Notes under the pieces: model-generated
The model's input: the letters and a program-made list of their open reading frames with translations, nothing else
Told to the model about the DNA's origin: nothing
Databases searched by the model: none
Part shown: piece by piece, positions 25,345 to 34,220 of the stretch
How positions within the stretch are numbered: position 1 is the first letter of the stretch
How the letters are laid out: the number at the start of each line of letters is the position of its first letter
NCBI RefSeq assembly: GCF_000732905.1
Contig: NZ_CP007588.1
Span: forward strand, 806,001-870,000
Reading direction: 5' to 3'
Source of the DNA: Weissella tructae
GTDB lineage: Bacteria > Bacillota > Bacilli > Lactobacillales > Lactobacillaceae
DNA: 64,000 nucleotides
Program-made: the position numbers and the translations under genes

Positions 25345-25373
25345 ATTATATAACAATATTAGAGCCTCAGTAA
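25345..25373 (-). promoter_or_regulatory. Promoter of the helicase gene
   Basis: Minus-strand TATAAT (25345-25350) with a weak -35 TTACTG (25368-25373) at 17 bases, about 33 bases before the ATG. Confidence 0.6.
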
Positions 25374-25385
25374 ATTTAACAACAT

Positions 25386-25418
25386 AAAAAACCCTCAGTC
25401 TAAAAACTGAGGGTTTTT
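25386..25418 (-). terminator. glmS terminator
   Basis: A 13-base-pair stem with ACCCTCAGT and ACTGAGGGT, six-base loop, T run on the minus strand, ten bases after the glmS stop. Confidence 0.93.
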
Positions 25419-25428
25419 ACTTACTTTA

Positions 25429-27240
25429 TTATTGCACTGTAACTGACTTAGCAAGGTTACGTGGGTGGTCAACGTCCAATCCACGTAGCTTTGATGTGTA
25501 GTAAGCCAACAATTGTGTAGGCACAACTGATACCAATGGTGCTAGCAATGGTTCAACATCTGGCAAGATGTAACCATCTGTATCGTTTGCCAATGACTTA
25601 GCAGCGATTACGAATGACTTAGCTCCACGAGCTTCTGTTTCAGCAATGTTTCCACGTACCAATCCAGCAGTCTTAGGTTGTGTCATCAATGTGATAACTG
25701 GTGTCCCATCTTCAATCAAGGCCAAAGTTCCGTGCTTCAATTCTCCAGCAGCGAATCCTTCAGTTTGAATGTATGAGATTTCCTTCAACTTCAAAGCAGC
25801 TTCCAATGATACAAAGGCATCAACACCACGACCAATGTAGAATCCGTTTGAAGCAGGTACAAGAAGATCTTGTGCAACCTTTTCAAAGACTTCCTTGTCA
25901 TCAACGATACCTTGAATATCAACAGCAATCTTTGATAGTTCTTGTTCTAGGTTGATGTCCACGTTTTCGGCCATAGCGTGCGCTACAATAGCTTGCAAAA
26001 CAACTTGTGTAACGTAAGCCTTAGTAGACGCAACCGCGATTTCAGGACCAGCCATCAATGGTAGAGCGTATGTTGCTTCACGCCATAGAGTAGACTTTTC
26101 AACGTTTGTCATTGTTAGTGACTTGAATCCGGCTTGGTTCACGTTTTGCAATACTTCACGTGAGTCAGCTGTTTCACCTGATTGTGACAAGAAAATGAAG
26201 AATGGCTTTTCTGACAAGATGGGTTGTTCGTAAGCAAATTCTGAAGAAATGTGTACTTCAGTTGGAATACCTGACCAAGCTTCGAACATACGAGCCCCAA
26301 CAAGTCCAGCGTGGTATGAAGTACCAGCCGCAACAATGTACAAGCGATCTGCTTGCTTCATGTCTGCGATGATTTGTTCATCTAGCAAGATATTTCCTTC
26401 TTCGTCAAAGTACTTTTCCAACAAGCGACGGATAGCCACTGGTTGTTCGTCAATTTCCTTCAACATGTAGAATTCGTATGTTCCCTTGTCAGCCGCGGCA
26501 GCATCAATGTCCAAGTGGAATGATTCGCGTGTTGTTTCAACACCCTTATCATCAAACAAAGTCACATTTGTTGGTGTAACAATCGCAATTTCGTTATCGT
26601 TCAATTCGATGAAGTCATGTGTTTGATCCAACATTGCAATCGCGTCAGATGTTACAACGTTGAAGTCTTCACCTACACCAATCAAAAGTGGTGACTTACG
26701 CTTTGCAACGTACATTGTGTCTGGTTCTTGATCATCCATCAACAAGAATCCGTAAGCTGAGTTTTCAGCCAACATGCTTGTCAACTTTTGCAAAGCTTCA
26801 AGCGTTGTCATACCATCAGCAACAAACTTAGCAATCAATTGCACAGCAACTTCTGTGTCAGTGTTTGATACGAAAGTTACATCAGATAGGTATTCTTCCT
26901 TCAATTCAAGGTAGTTTTCGATAACTCCATTGTGAACTAGGTAGAAGCGTTCATCTGCACTAACGTGTGGGTGAGCATTTGCAACAGAAGGAACACCGTG
27001 TGTTGCCCAACGTGTGTGCGCAATCCCAGCCTTACCATCTACATCACTCTTAGCAACCAATGCGGCAAGTTCTGCAACACGTCCTTTTTCCTTAACCAAT
27101 TGGTCTACACCCTTGTTAGTGTCTGGTACGTAGATTCCCGCTGAATCATATCCACGATATTCAAGGTTTTGTAGTCCTTCCAACAACACTGGTGCTGATT
27201 GGTAGTTTAGTCCCGTATATCCCACAATTCCACAATACAT
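25429..27240 (-). CDS. glmS: Glutamine:fructose-6-phosphate amidotransferase
   Basis: Makes glucosamine 6-phosphate, the first step to UDP-GlcNAc for peptidoglycan and teichoic acid linkage. Over 603 residues it has the glutaminase domain (GIVGYTGL; GLQNLEYRGYDSAGI; AHTRWATHG; HPHVS) and two SIS sugar isomerase domains (AAGTSYHAGLVGARM; FLSQSGETADSRE) with the terminal KSVTVQ. The start is odd: the gene reads Met-Tyr-Cys-Gly, whereas the family needs Cys directly after Met as N-terminal nucleophile. AGGAGG lies seven bases before this ATG and no other start gives Met-Cys. See findings. Confidence 0.95.
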   Translation of the reverse strand: MYCGIVGYTGLNYQSAPVLLEGLQNLEYRGYDSAGIYVPDTNKGVDQLVKEKGRVAELAALVAKSDVDGKAGIAHTRWATHGVPSVANAHPHVSADERFYLVHNGVIENYLELKEEYLSDVTFVSNTDTEVAVQLIAKFVADGMTTLEALQKLTSMLAENSAYGFLLMDDQEPDTMYVAKRKSPLLIGVGEDFNVVTSDAIAMLDQTHDFIELNDNEIAIVTPTNVTLFDDKGVETTRESFHLDIDAAAADKGTYEFYMLKEIDEQPVAIRRLLEKYFDEEGNILLDEQIIADMKQADRLYIVAAGTSYHAGLVGARMFEAWSGIPTEVHISSEFAYEQPILSEKPFFIFLSQSGETADSREVLQNVNQAGFKSLTMTNVEKSTLWREATYALPLMAGPEIAVASTKAYVTQVVLQAIVAHAMAENVDINLEQELSKIAVDIQGIVDDKEVFEKVAQDLLVPASNGFYIGRGVDAFVSLEAALKLKEISYIQTEGFAAGELKHGTLALIEDGTPVITLMTQPKTAGLVRGNIAETEARGAKSFVIAAKSLANDTDGYILPDVEPLLAPLVSVVPTQLLAYYTSKLRGLDVDHPRNLAKSVTVQ

Positions 27241-27300
27241 ATATATTTCCTCCTACATGAGCGTTTATGCTCGTTCTTTTTCTTTTTATCAACTTAAACC

Positions 27301-27329
27301 ATTATGCTTTTTATAAATGGTATAGTCAA
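27301..27329 (-). promoter_or_regulatory. glmS promoter
   Basis: Minus-strand TTGACT (27324-27329) and CATAAT (27301-27306) with a 17-base spacer. An operator-like TGGTATA motif (27318-27324) touches the -35 box, which predicts repression. Confidence 0.8.
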
Positions 27330-27400
27330 TAAAAACAAAAGAAAAACCTTATACCATTGGTTTGGATTGGTATACAAAAAACTTACAACACATTGGTATA
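27316..27400. promoter_or_regulatory. Four TGGTATA motifs: GntR/NagR-type operators
   Basis: TGGTATA occurs at 27318-27324, 27368-27374 and 27394-27400 and inverted (TATACCA) at 27350-27356. The first, AAATGGTATAGTCAAT, is close to the NagR/YvoA operator pattern (ATTGGTATAGACAA in Firmicutes). The second and third form an inverted pair around 11 bases. NagR-type regulators react to GlcN-6-P or GlcNAc-6-P, which fits feedback on glmS. The regulator gene is not in this window. Confidence 0.65.
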
Positions 27401-27454
27401 TGTGGTTTCTTTAGACATCAAAATTATAAGGAAATTTCTTTTGGAATGTATAAA

Positions 27455-27486
27455 AAAAGGCTTAGGAATATATTCCTAAGCCTTTT
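27455..27486 (-). terminator. Terminator after the membrane protein gene
   Basis: A perfect palindrome (AAAAGGCTTAGGAATA joined to its complement) flanked by an A run at 27452, i.e. a T run on the minus strand, lies 33 bases after the stop at 27519. Confidence 0.9.
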
Positions 27487-27518
27487 CTATAGTTTTACAT
27501 ATCACGCAGCTTGTTTCA

Positions 27519-28187
27519 TTACGCAATTTCTTTGTCTGACAATAGCCAGTCGCCATTGCTTTGCTTAATAAACGTCAACACCACCCCAGAATCATCATCT
27601 TCGTCGTATTCATCGGTCCATGTTAACACCTTCAGCGTGATGCCCCCAACTTCAACTTCTACAGAAGATGTTGCAACACCGTGTTCTTTTTCAATGTCAG
27701 CTGCGTTAGATCCACCGACACCAGTTAATTCAGCACCAACCTTCAACGCATCATACTTTTCTTGATTCCAAGTATTACCATCATTGTCCAAGTTAATGGT
27801 TGGTTCACCAACGATTTTCATTTCCATGCCTTCTTCAGCACTCATTTCCGCAAATTCCTTCTTCACATCAGCGATAGCACGCTTCTCTTCACGTTTTTGT
27901 TCTTCTTGAATGCTTTTTTCAGCTACCTTATATAATTGTACATAAGACACATGAAATGCCATTGAAATAGCTGCCCCAGCAATCACTAGCCCCAAACTAA
28001 TGAATGTTAACACCTTCTTACCTTGACGATTCACATAGAACGAAATCCCTGTTAATACCAATCCTACAAGGGCTAAAAAGAACCCAAACAAATTCATAAA
28101 AGGAATCCATGACATGATCAATGCCAATGCGCCTAATACAATACCCACAATCGGCAATGCCATCTTTTCTGCTTGCTTTTCACTCAT
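27519..28187 (-). CDS. Membrane protein with EKQAEK module and BamE-like/DUF3862-like domain
   Basis: A 222-residue protein. Residues 1-80 form a module with three hydrophobic segments beginning MSEKQAEKMALPIVGIVLG and including GFFLALVGLVLTGISFYVNR. It is followed by a charged helix (90-115) and a C-terminal domain (about 130-222) with DALKVGAELTGVGGSNAADI and GGITLKVLTWTDE, a pattern like the DUF3862/BLIP-like fold. The first 80 residues are closely similar to the protein at 32610-33275, whose C-terminal part differs. GGAG eight bases upstream fixes the ATG. Function unknown; a surface sensor or stress protein would fit. Confidence 0.82.
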   Translation of the reverse strand: MSEKQAEKMALPIVGIVLGALALIMSWIPFMNLFGFFLALVGLVLTGISFYVNRQGKKVLTFISLGLVIAGAAISMAFHVSYVQLYKVAEKSIQEEQKREEKRAIADVKKEFAEMSAEEGMEMKIVGEPTINLDNDGNTWNQEKYDALKVGAELTGVGGSNAADIEKEHGVATSSVEVEVGGITLKVLTWTDEYDEDDDSGVVLTFIKQSNGDWLLSDKEIA

Positions 28188-28192
28188 ATAAC

Positions 28193-28232
28193 TTACTCCT
28201 CTAGCTTTTTACGTGATTCGAATCTTGCACGT
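28193..28232 (-). promoter_or_regulatory. Conserved leader shared with the paralogue at 32610
   Basis: The minus-strand leader contains ACGTGCAAG, then ATTCGAATCACGT, then AAAAAGCTAGAGGAG. The same order, ACGTGCAA, GAATCACG, TAAAAGCT, GGAG, is found before the paralogue (32562-32600). The ACGTG and CACGT arms and the inner GATTCGAATC palindrome make a dyad that may be an operator or RNA hairpin. A TTGACA box on the minus strand (28318-28323) lies upstream but without a good -10. Confidence 0.6.
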
Positions 28233-28412
28233 GATGGTTTTAACTTATTCCCATAAATATCTTTTTTATTTTAAAACATTTCACATAAATTGTCGATTTA
28301 ATCAACATACTTTGATATGTCAAAAAAATACAAATACATTATTTATAACGCCTTTCTCAAGACCACCATCTCGGTTAAATCGTTCAAAGAACCTTTTCTA
28401 ACTATCGCTATA

Positions 28413-28586
28413 TCAGATCATGAAATTCTTTTTATATTTTTTTAGCTGCTCATCTGCTTTCTTGGTGGGCAACTCAACCTTTGACTCTTTTTTAATCACG
28501 AGATTTTTCTTCTTCATCCCCACTTCAGCGTGATTAATAACCGCATTAGTGTTCACCAACTTCACCCAAAATGATTTAAGATCCAT
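28413..28586 (-). CDS. 57-residue basic protein, unknown
   Basis: A short frame of 57 residues starting MDLKSFWVKLVNTNAV at 28586 with AGGGG six bases upstream, and ending KKYKKNFMI. It is strongly basic (many Lys), has no membrane segment, and is not a shadow of a larger gene on either strand. It lies between the LCP gene terminator and the leader of the 222-residue membrane protein. I do not recognise it. The good ribosome-binding site makes it a likely real gene. Confidence 0.6.
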   Translation of the reverse strand: MDLKSFWVKLVNTNAVINHAEVGMKKKNLVIKKESKVELPTKKADEQLKKYKKNFMI

Positions 28587-28668
28587 TTATTTCCCCTTCT
28601 TTACGCGTACGTACTTTATTACATTGTACCCTACCTGAGCTTATCCTCAGTATTCAGGCAACAAAAAA

Positions 28669-28698
28669 AGAGTCAACTCACTTGAGTTAACTCTTTAA
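28669..28698 (-). terminator. Terminator of the LCP gene
   Basis: Minus-strand stem AAAGAGT-AACTCA with its complement, one mismatch, then seven T, directly after the stop codon at 28705. Confidence 0.9.
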
Positions 28699-28704
28699 TT
28701 TCAT

Positions 28705-29850
28705 TTATTCAGTTGGTACGCCTTCCGCAATCATTTCATCCATAGAAACGTCATCGGCATATAGATTACCTGTTGTTTCTGGCTTAAGATCCAAACCATC
28801 ACGTACTAAGTCAGTAATACGTTGTTGTTCGGCACGTGGGACCACTTCTGTACTTCCAGAAGACAACATCATCGTGTCACCTTGTACGTGATCACTCGTC
28901 ATCTTGTTAAGAGCACCATTATACTTCAATCCCAATGATGTCATATCACTAAATGTTAGATCCGTTTGTGCTGAATCTGACATCGCCGCCAAGAAGTCTG
29001 CAGACAATAACAATTGTGGGTTTGAGGCAACCTTATGCATAATTGCTTCAAGAACTAGACGTTGACGCGCTTGACGTCCATAATCACCATCACCGTCCGC
29101 ATAACGCATACGTGAGAATGCTAGAGCAGCCTTACCATCCATTGAATCGTAATTGTGTGTCACACCATCTTCACCAGTATGGGTAAATGATGTTGATCCT
29201 TCAGTAAATGAGTATAAGTTCCCCTCATCAGCGCGAGCTGTGTCTGGGTTAAAGTCGAATGTTAGTGGAGAGGCAACCTTAACTCCACCAATCTTATCAA
29301 CAACCTTTTCTAGACCACCCATGTTCACAAGAGCATAATAATCAATAGGAACATTCAACCAGTTTTGTACAGTTTCGATAGACGCAGCGGCTGAACCAGT
29401 TTCATAAGCAGCGTTAATCTTTTGTGGGAATGCTGGATTTGCTCCCTTGATTGATACCAAGGTATCACGAGGAATAGAAACCATCTTTGTTTCTTTTTCA
29501 GTTGGGTTGATTGTCACCAACATGATTGAATCAGTACGTCCCTTATAGTTACGTCCCAATTCTCCAGTGTCTGTTCCTAACAATAGGATTGATACTGGCT
29601 TTCCATCTTTCAAAATCTTATCTGAATCACGTGCTTTTTGGATGTCCGCTGATTGATATGTATGATCAACTGCGTTCTTAGCTTGCATGTATGCATATGC
29701 ACCCAAACCAACACCAACTGTCAAAAGTGACAACAGAATGATAATAACCCACTTCACCCAACGTTTCTTGGGCTTCTTTGGCTTATTATTCTTTTCCGCG
29801 TTTCGACTGGCGTCAAGACGGGCCATGCGTGATGATTGTTCATCTGCCAT
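28705..29850 (-). CDS. LytR-CpsA-Psr (LCP) family cell wall ligase
   Basis: LCP proteins transfer teichoic acid or polysaccharide from its lipid carrier to peptidoglycan outside the cell. The 381-residue protein has a basic cytosolic start (residues 1-30), one membrane helix (WVKWVIIILLSLLTVGVGLG, about 31-50) and the LCP domain with ILLLGTDTGEL (about 87-97), GRTDSIMLVTINP, SIPRDTLVSI (the catalytic Arg region) and GDYGRQARQRLVLEAI. All key Arg and Asp residues of the family are visible. AAGGAG precedes the ATG. It probably works with the teichoic acid genes at 53305-57410. Confidence 0.93.
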   Translation of the reverse strand: MADEQSSRMARLDASRNAEKNNKPKKPKKRWVKWVIIILLSLLTVGVGLGAYAYMQAKNAVDHTYQSADIQKARDSDKILKDGKPVSILLLGTDTGELGRNYKGRTDSIMLVTINPTEKETKMVSIPRDTLVSIKGANPAFPQKINAAYETGSAAASIETVQNWLNVPIDYYALVNMGGLEKVVDKIGGVKVASPLTFDFNPDTARADEGNLYSFTEGSTSFTHTGEDGVTHNYDSMDGKAALAFSRMRYADGDGDYGRQARQRLVLEAIMHKVASNPQLLLSADFLAAMSDSAQTDLTFSDMTSLGLKYNGALNKMTSDHVQGDTMMLSSGSTEVVPRAEQQRITDLVRDGLDLKPETTGNLYADDVSMDEMIAEGVPTE

Positions 29851-29900
29851 AAAAAATCTCTCCTTGATGGATAATATTTTATCCGCTATATTCTTTTAGA

Positions 29901-29909
29901 ATTTTAGCA
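29901..29909 (-). promoter_or_regulatory. Extended -10 promoter of the LCP gene
   Basis: Minus-strand TGC-TAAAAT, about 50 bases before the start. The same TGC-TAAAAT element precedes the gene at 4660. Confidence 0.55.
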
Positions 29910-29930
29910 TATCAACTTAAAATGTACATA

Positions 29931-29960
29931 AAAAGCCCCCAAACAGGTTTGGAGGCTTTT
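29931..29960 (-). terminator. Terminator of the pyrH-frr operon
   Basis: Stem AAAAGCC-CCAAA with TTTGG-GGCTTTT, loop CAGG, located ten bases after the frr stop. Confidence 0.92.
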
Positions 29961-29969
29961 AACTTACAA

Positions 29970-30526
29970 TTAAATTGTAAGCAATTCTTTTTCTTTTTCA
30001 GCTGCGACAGCGTCTAATTGCTTAACCGCTCCGTCTGTAGCCTTTTGCACGTCTTCTTCAAGACCGTGCGCTTCGTCTTCAGACATTTCGCTGGCTTTCA
30101 AAGCCTTCTTGATATCATCCATTGCATCACGACGAATGTTACGTACGGCAACCTTAGACTTTTCAGCTTCTGCCTTAACATCCTTGGCCAATTCCTTACG
30201 TGTTTCTTCAGTCAATGCTGGAATCACCAAACGAATAACTGTACCATCGTTGGCTGGTGTCAATCCCAAATCAGATGCGAAGATCGCTTGTTCGATGTCC
30301 TTCAAAGCAGACTTGTCGAATGGTGCAATCAACAATACACGTGATTCCGGAACTGTCACTGACGCCAATTGGTTCAATGGTGTTGGAGCACCATAGTAGT
30401 CAACCGTAACAGGGCGCAAGATTGATGGGTTAGCAACTCCTGCACGAATTTGGCCTAATTCACGTTGCAAGGCATCAGCTGCCTTACCCATACGTTCATT
30501 TGCCGCATTTAAGATTTCATGTGCCA

Positions 30527-30527
<1 letters not shown>
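29970..30527 (-). CDS. frr: Ribosome recycling factor
   Basis: Splits post-termination ribosomes with EF-G. The 185-residue protein matches the family along its length: [21 protein letters not shown] at the start, [16 protein letters not shown], and [16 protein letters not shown] with [10 protein letters not shown] in the long-helix domain. Its ATG overlaps the stop of pyrH by one base (TAATG), the standard pyrH-frr coupling. No oddities. Confidence 0.98.
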
Positions 30528-31249
<722 letters not shown>

Positions 31250-31273
31250 TTATATCACCCGTTAAGCCTAAGC

Positions 31274-32149
31274 TTAACCGATTTGCGCAGCAACTTCAGC
31301 CGCGAAATCAGTAGTTGCCTTTTCGATTCCTTCACCAACTTCGTAACGTACGAATGATACGACCTTAGCATCGTGTGAAGCAACGAAGTCACCAACAGTT
31401 TCCTTGTCAGCAGCCTTAACGAAAGTTTGTTCGTTCAAAGTCTTTTCAGCCAAGAACTTAGCCAAACGTCCTTCAACCATCTTTTCCTTGATGTTTTCTG
31501 GCTTACCGGCAAGGTCTTCTGAGTTCATCAAAACTTCCTTTTCGTGTGCCAAAACGTCAGCAGGAACTTCTTCACGGCTTACGTACAATGGGTTGATGGC
31601 AGTGATGTGCATAGCAACATCCTTGGCAACTTCCTTGTTTGTTCCGTCAAGCAATAGAAGAGCTGATACACGTCCACCCATGTGTGAGTATGCACCAAAT
31701 TCTTGTGATCCATCCTTTTCCATAACTTGGAAACGACGCAAAGTGATCTTTTCACCAGTCACTTGTGTAGTGTGGATGATCAATTCGTTCAAAGTTTGAC
31801 CGTCAACAGTCAATTCCAAAGCAGCGTCAACGTCTGCAGGAGAGTTTTCAACGATAACTTCTGCAACAGTGTGCAACAAGTCGTTAAATTCCTTGTTTCC
31901 AGCAACGAAGTCAGTTTGTGAGTTCAATTCAATGATAGCTGCCTTGTTTCCGTCAACAGTAACGTAAGTCATACCTTCAGCAGCAACGGCTCCAGCCTTC
32001 TTAGCTGCCTTAGCCATTCCCTTTTCACGCAAAACGTCAATCGCCTTGTCCATGTCACCGTCAGTAGCAACCAACGCCTTCTTGGCGTCCATCATTCCTA
32101 CTCCAGTCTTATCACGTAGTTCCTTAACTTGTGCTGCACTAATTGCCAT
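31274..32149 (-). CDS. tsf: Elongation factor Ts
   Basis: Guanine nucleotide exchange factor for EF-Tu. The 291-residue protein starts with the UBA-like domain ([22 protein letters not shown]) and has the exchange motif [17 protein letters not shown] (about 75-91). AAAGGAG precedes the ATG. Normally tsf follows rpsB in the same operon. Here it has its own strong promoter (32190-32218), and rpsB is 1.3 kb away behind a terminator and an opposite-strand gene. Confidence 0.98.
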   Translation of the reverse strand: MAISAAQVKELRDKTGVGMMDAKKALVATDGDMDKAIDVLREKGMAKAAKKAGAVAAEGMTYVTVDGNKAAIIELNSQTDFVAGNKEFNDLLHTVAEVIVENSPADVDAALELTVDGQTLNELIIHTTQVTGEKITLRRFQVMEKDGSQEFGAYSHMGGRVSALLLLDGTNKEVAKDVAMHITAINPLYVSREEVPADVLAHEKEVLMNSEDLAGKPENIKEKMVEGRLAKFLAEKTLNEQTFVKAADKETVGDFVASHDAKVVSFVRYEVGEGIEKATTDFAAEVAAQIG

Positions 32150-32189
32150 ATCTATGGTCTCCTTTTTATTTCAAAAATTCATCTTGTTT

Positions 32190-32218
32190 ATTATACACAA
32201 AAAACCGCTTGCTTTCCA
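32190..32218 (-). promoter_or_regulatory. Promoter of tsf-pyrH-frr
   Basis: Minus-strand TATAAT (32190-32195) with TGGAAA (32213-32218) at 17 bases, about 40 bases before the tsf start. It replaces the usual read-through from rpsB. Confidence 0.75.
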
Positions 32219-32466
32219 GCGTGTCACTAAGGATAGTCAAAATATTTTGCCTATTTCCGTAGAACAATTTGTCTATATTTTTATAATATCAATTAATCTC
32301 GTATTAGAAAACAAAAAAGATGACTTTCACCATAATCACATTTGTCTTCTAACACACTTTCTTTTGTTCAATTCATCAATCAACATAAATTAACACTTCA
32401 GAAATGATATATTCACCGATTCTTTACTTTTTTGTTTCATATCTGAAAGAAAAAACAAATACACCG
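32219..32466. other. A+T-rich spacer between divergent tsf and membrane protein promoters
   Basis: About 250 bases without a supported gene. It is very rich in A and T, has no clear tRNA, repeat or long hairpin, and only short frames without ribosome-binding sites on both strands. Confidence 0.6.
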
Positions 32467-32495
32467 TTTACATTTCGTAAGCAATATAATAAAAT
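32467..32495 (+). promoter_or_regulatory. Promoter of the paralogous membrane protein gene
   Basis: TTTACA (32467-32472) and TAAAAT (32490-32495) with a 17-base spacer. The resulting leader is over 100 bases and includes the conserved block at 32562-32590. Confidence 0.65.
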
Positions 32496-32561
32496 TTAAA
32501 TTACTGTTTAAACATTTGAAAAAGATAGATAATGACCCTCTCACTCCTGTCACGAAAACAT

Positions 32562-32590
32562 ACGTGCAATCCTGAATCACGCTAAAAGCT
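32562..32590 (+). promoter_or_regulatory. Conserved leader block (copy 2)
   Basis: ACGTGCAA, GAATCACG and TAAAAGCT occur here in the same order and spacing (one base shorter) as before the paralogue at 27519-28187. Conservation outside the coding region indicates a shared control element or a recent duplication. Confidence 0.6.
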
Positions 32591-32609
32591 GGAATAGGAG
32601 TTTGACATT

Positions 32610-33275
32610 ATGACTGAAAAACAAGCAGAAAAGCTTGCTCTTCCAATCATCGGGATTGTATTAGGATCATTAGGGTTATTGCTATCTTGGGTACCTATCG
32701 TGAATAACTTTGCCTTTTTCTTGGCAGTTATTGCATTAATTTTGACAGGAATTTCTTTCCTTGTTAACCGCGGTGGGAAGAAGACTTTAACATACGTTAG
32801 TTTGGGGCTAGCGGTTGCTACAGGAGCCATTGTTATGATGACACAAGCATCATACTCAAAGGCATTAGATTCTGTTACTACAGCAGTTAAGTCTGATTCT
32901 AAGTCAGAATCAAAGTCTGCAGACAAGAAGTCAGACGATAAGAAGTCTAACGCTTCATACGAAGACATCTACGAACAATACTCTGCAGAAATCAAAGCTG
33001 CGACACCTGGTCTAATTGAAGAATACAACACTGAAGCAGCTTCAAACACTGAAGGTGTCGAAGGTTTGGCTAAGATTTCAACGAAGAAAATCGAAAAGCT
33101 AGCAAAGATCAATACTGACGGTATTAGCGAAATGGCTAAGATTATGTACAAGACTGGTTCTGGTAACGGAGACGCCTACAAGGAATATGAAGACTGGGGC
33201 GAAAAGTTGACTGACGTGTACATGGCAGAAGGTGAAAAGATCACTGACGCATACATGGCTTCAGCAATGAACTAA
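32610..33275 (+). CDS. Membrane protein with EKQAEK module, paralogue
   Basis: A 221-residue protein. Residues 1-80 (MTEKQAEKLALPIIGIVLGS, then AFFLAVIALILTGISFLVNR) are closely similar to the protein at 27519-28187, with the same hydrophobic segments. The rest is different: a Ser/Lys-rich linker (about 95-115, SDSKSESKSADKKSDDKKS) and a helical, acidic domain with repeats such as AKISTKKIEKLAKINTDGI and EKLTDVYMAEGEKITDAYMA. AGGAG lies nine bases before the ATG. The codon use is that of a highly expressed gene. It sits on the plus strand between rpsB and tsf. Function unknown. Confidence 0.8.
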   Translation: MTEKQAEKLALPIIGIVLGSLGLLLSWVPIVNNFAFFLAVIALILTGISFLVNRGGKKTLTYVSLGLAVATGAIVMMTQASYSKALDSVTTAVKSDSKSESKSADKKSDDKKSNASYEDIYEQYSAEIKAATPGLIEEYNTEAASNTEGVEGLAKISTKKIEKLAKINTDGISEMAKIMYKTGSGNGDAYKEYEDWGEKLTDVYMAEGEKITDAYMASAMN

Positions 33276-33341
33276 TTCTTATTTTGATCTGGTAGATTTC
33301 TATCATTTCAAATGAGTAGTTACGTCATTTGCATACCTCGC

Positions 33342-33388
33342 AAATAAAAAGCTGGTAACAGAACCTCCTGTTACCAGCTTTTTTATTT
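33342..33388. terminator. Strong terminator after the paralogue
   Basis: About 20 base pairs: AAAAAGCTGGTAACAG with its complement, loop of six, T run on the plus strand. It is symmetrical enough to act in both directions. Confidence 0.93.
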
Positions 33389-33412
33389 GTCATTTCTATT
33401 TTATTCAATGCT

Positions 33413-33440
33413 AAAAAAAAAGACAGACCTAAGTCTGCCT
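33413..33440 (-). terminator. rpsB terminator
   Basis: Minus-strand stem AGGCAGAC / GTCTGTCT with a TTAG loop and eight T, 16 bases after the rpsB stop. It ends rpsB alone rather than letting transcription reach tsf. Confidence 0.9.
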
Positions 33441-33455
33441 TCTTTTTAGAAGAGA

Positions 33456-34220
33456 TTAACCTTCAACAATGTTAGTCAATTCTTCGATTGATTCAACAGA
33501 AGCTTCTTCAGCAACCATTGCTTCTTCAACGTTAGTTTCACCTTCACGTCCTTCGATAACCGCATCGGCCATCTTAGCAGTGATCAAACGAACGGCACGG
33601 ATAGCGTCGTCGTTTGATGGGATAACAACATCGATTTGGTCTGGGTCAGCGTTTGTGTCAACCATAGCCACGATAGGCAAGTTCAACTTGCGACCTTCTT
33701 CAACAGCCAATTGTTCCTTGTGTGGGTCAACAACGTAAAGTACGTCTGGAACCTTAGGCATATCTGCGATACCACCCAAGAACTTTTCCAACTTTTCGCG
33801 TTGCTTGTTCAACAATGAAACTTCCTTCTTTGGCAATACGTCGAAAGTACCATCTTCTGACATAGCACGCAATTCCTTCAAGCGTTCGATACGCTTTTGG
33901 ATTGTTTGCCAGTTAGTCAATGTTCCACCCAACCAACGGTGGTTGATGAAGTACATTCCTGCACGAGTAGCTTCTTCAGCAATTGCGTCTTGAGCTTGCT
34001 TCTTAGTACCAACGAACAATACGATGGCTCCATCAGCAGCGGCGTCACGCATGTAGTTGTACGCTTGGTCAACCAACTTTACCGTCTTTTGCAAGTCGAT
34101 AATGTAGATTCCGTTACGTTCTGTAAAGATGTATTCTTCCATCTTTGGGTTCCAGCGACGAGTTTGGTGACCGAAGTGAACACCAGCTTCAAGCAATTGC
34201 TTCATTGAGATTACTGCCAT
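33456..34220 (-). CDS. rpsB: 30S ribosomal protein S2
   Basis: Ribosomal protein of the small subunit. The 254-residue protein has the S2 signatures [20 protein letters not shown] (residues 3-22), [34 protein letters not shown] and [20 protein letters not shown]. The C-terminal acidic extension ([20 protein letters not shown]) is common in lactic acid bacteria. GGAGG precedes the ATG. Contrary to the general rule it is not followed by tsf. Confidence 0.98.
   Translation of the reverse strand: MAVISMKQLLEAGVHFGHQTRRWNPKMEEYIFTERNGIYIIDLQKTVKLVDQAYNYMRDAAADGAIVLFVGTKKQAQDAIAEEATRAGMYFINHRWLGGTLTNWQTIQKRIERLKELRAMSEDGTFDVLPKKEVSLLNKQREKLEKFLGGIADMPKVPDVLYVVDPHKEQLAVEEGRKLNLPIVAMVDTNADPDQIDVVIPSNDDAIRAVRLITAKMADAVIEGREGETNVEEAMVAEEASVESIEELTNIVEG

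Noticed and set aside
27241-27300. A glmS ribozyme/riboswitch upstream of glmS
   Set aside because: Only about 50 bases separate promoter and start, with no ribozyme core; the region holds operator motifs instead.
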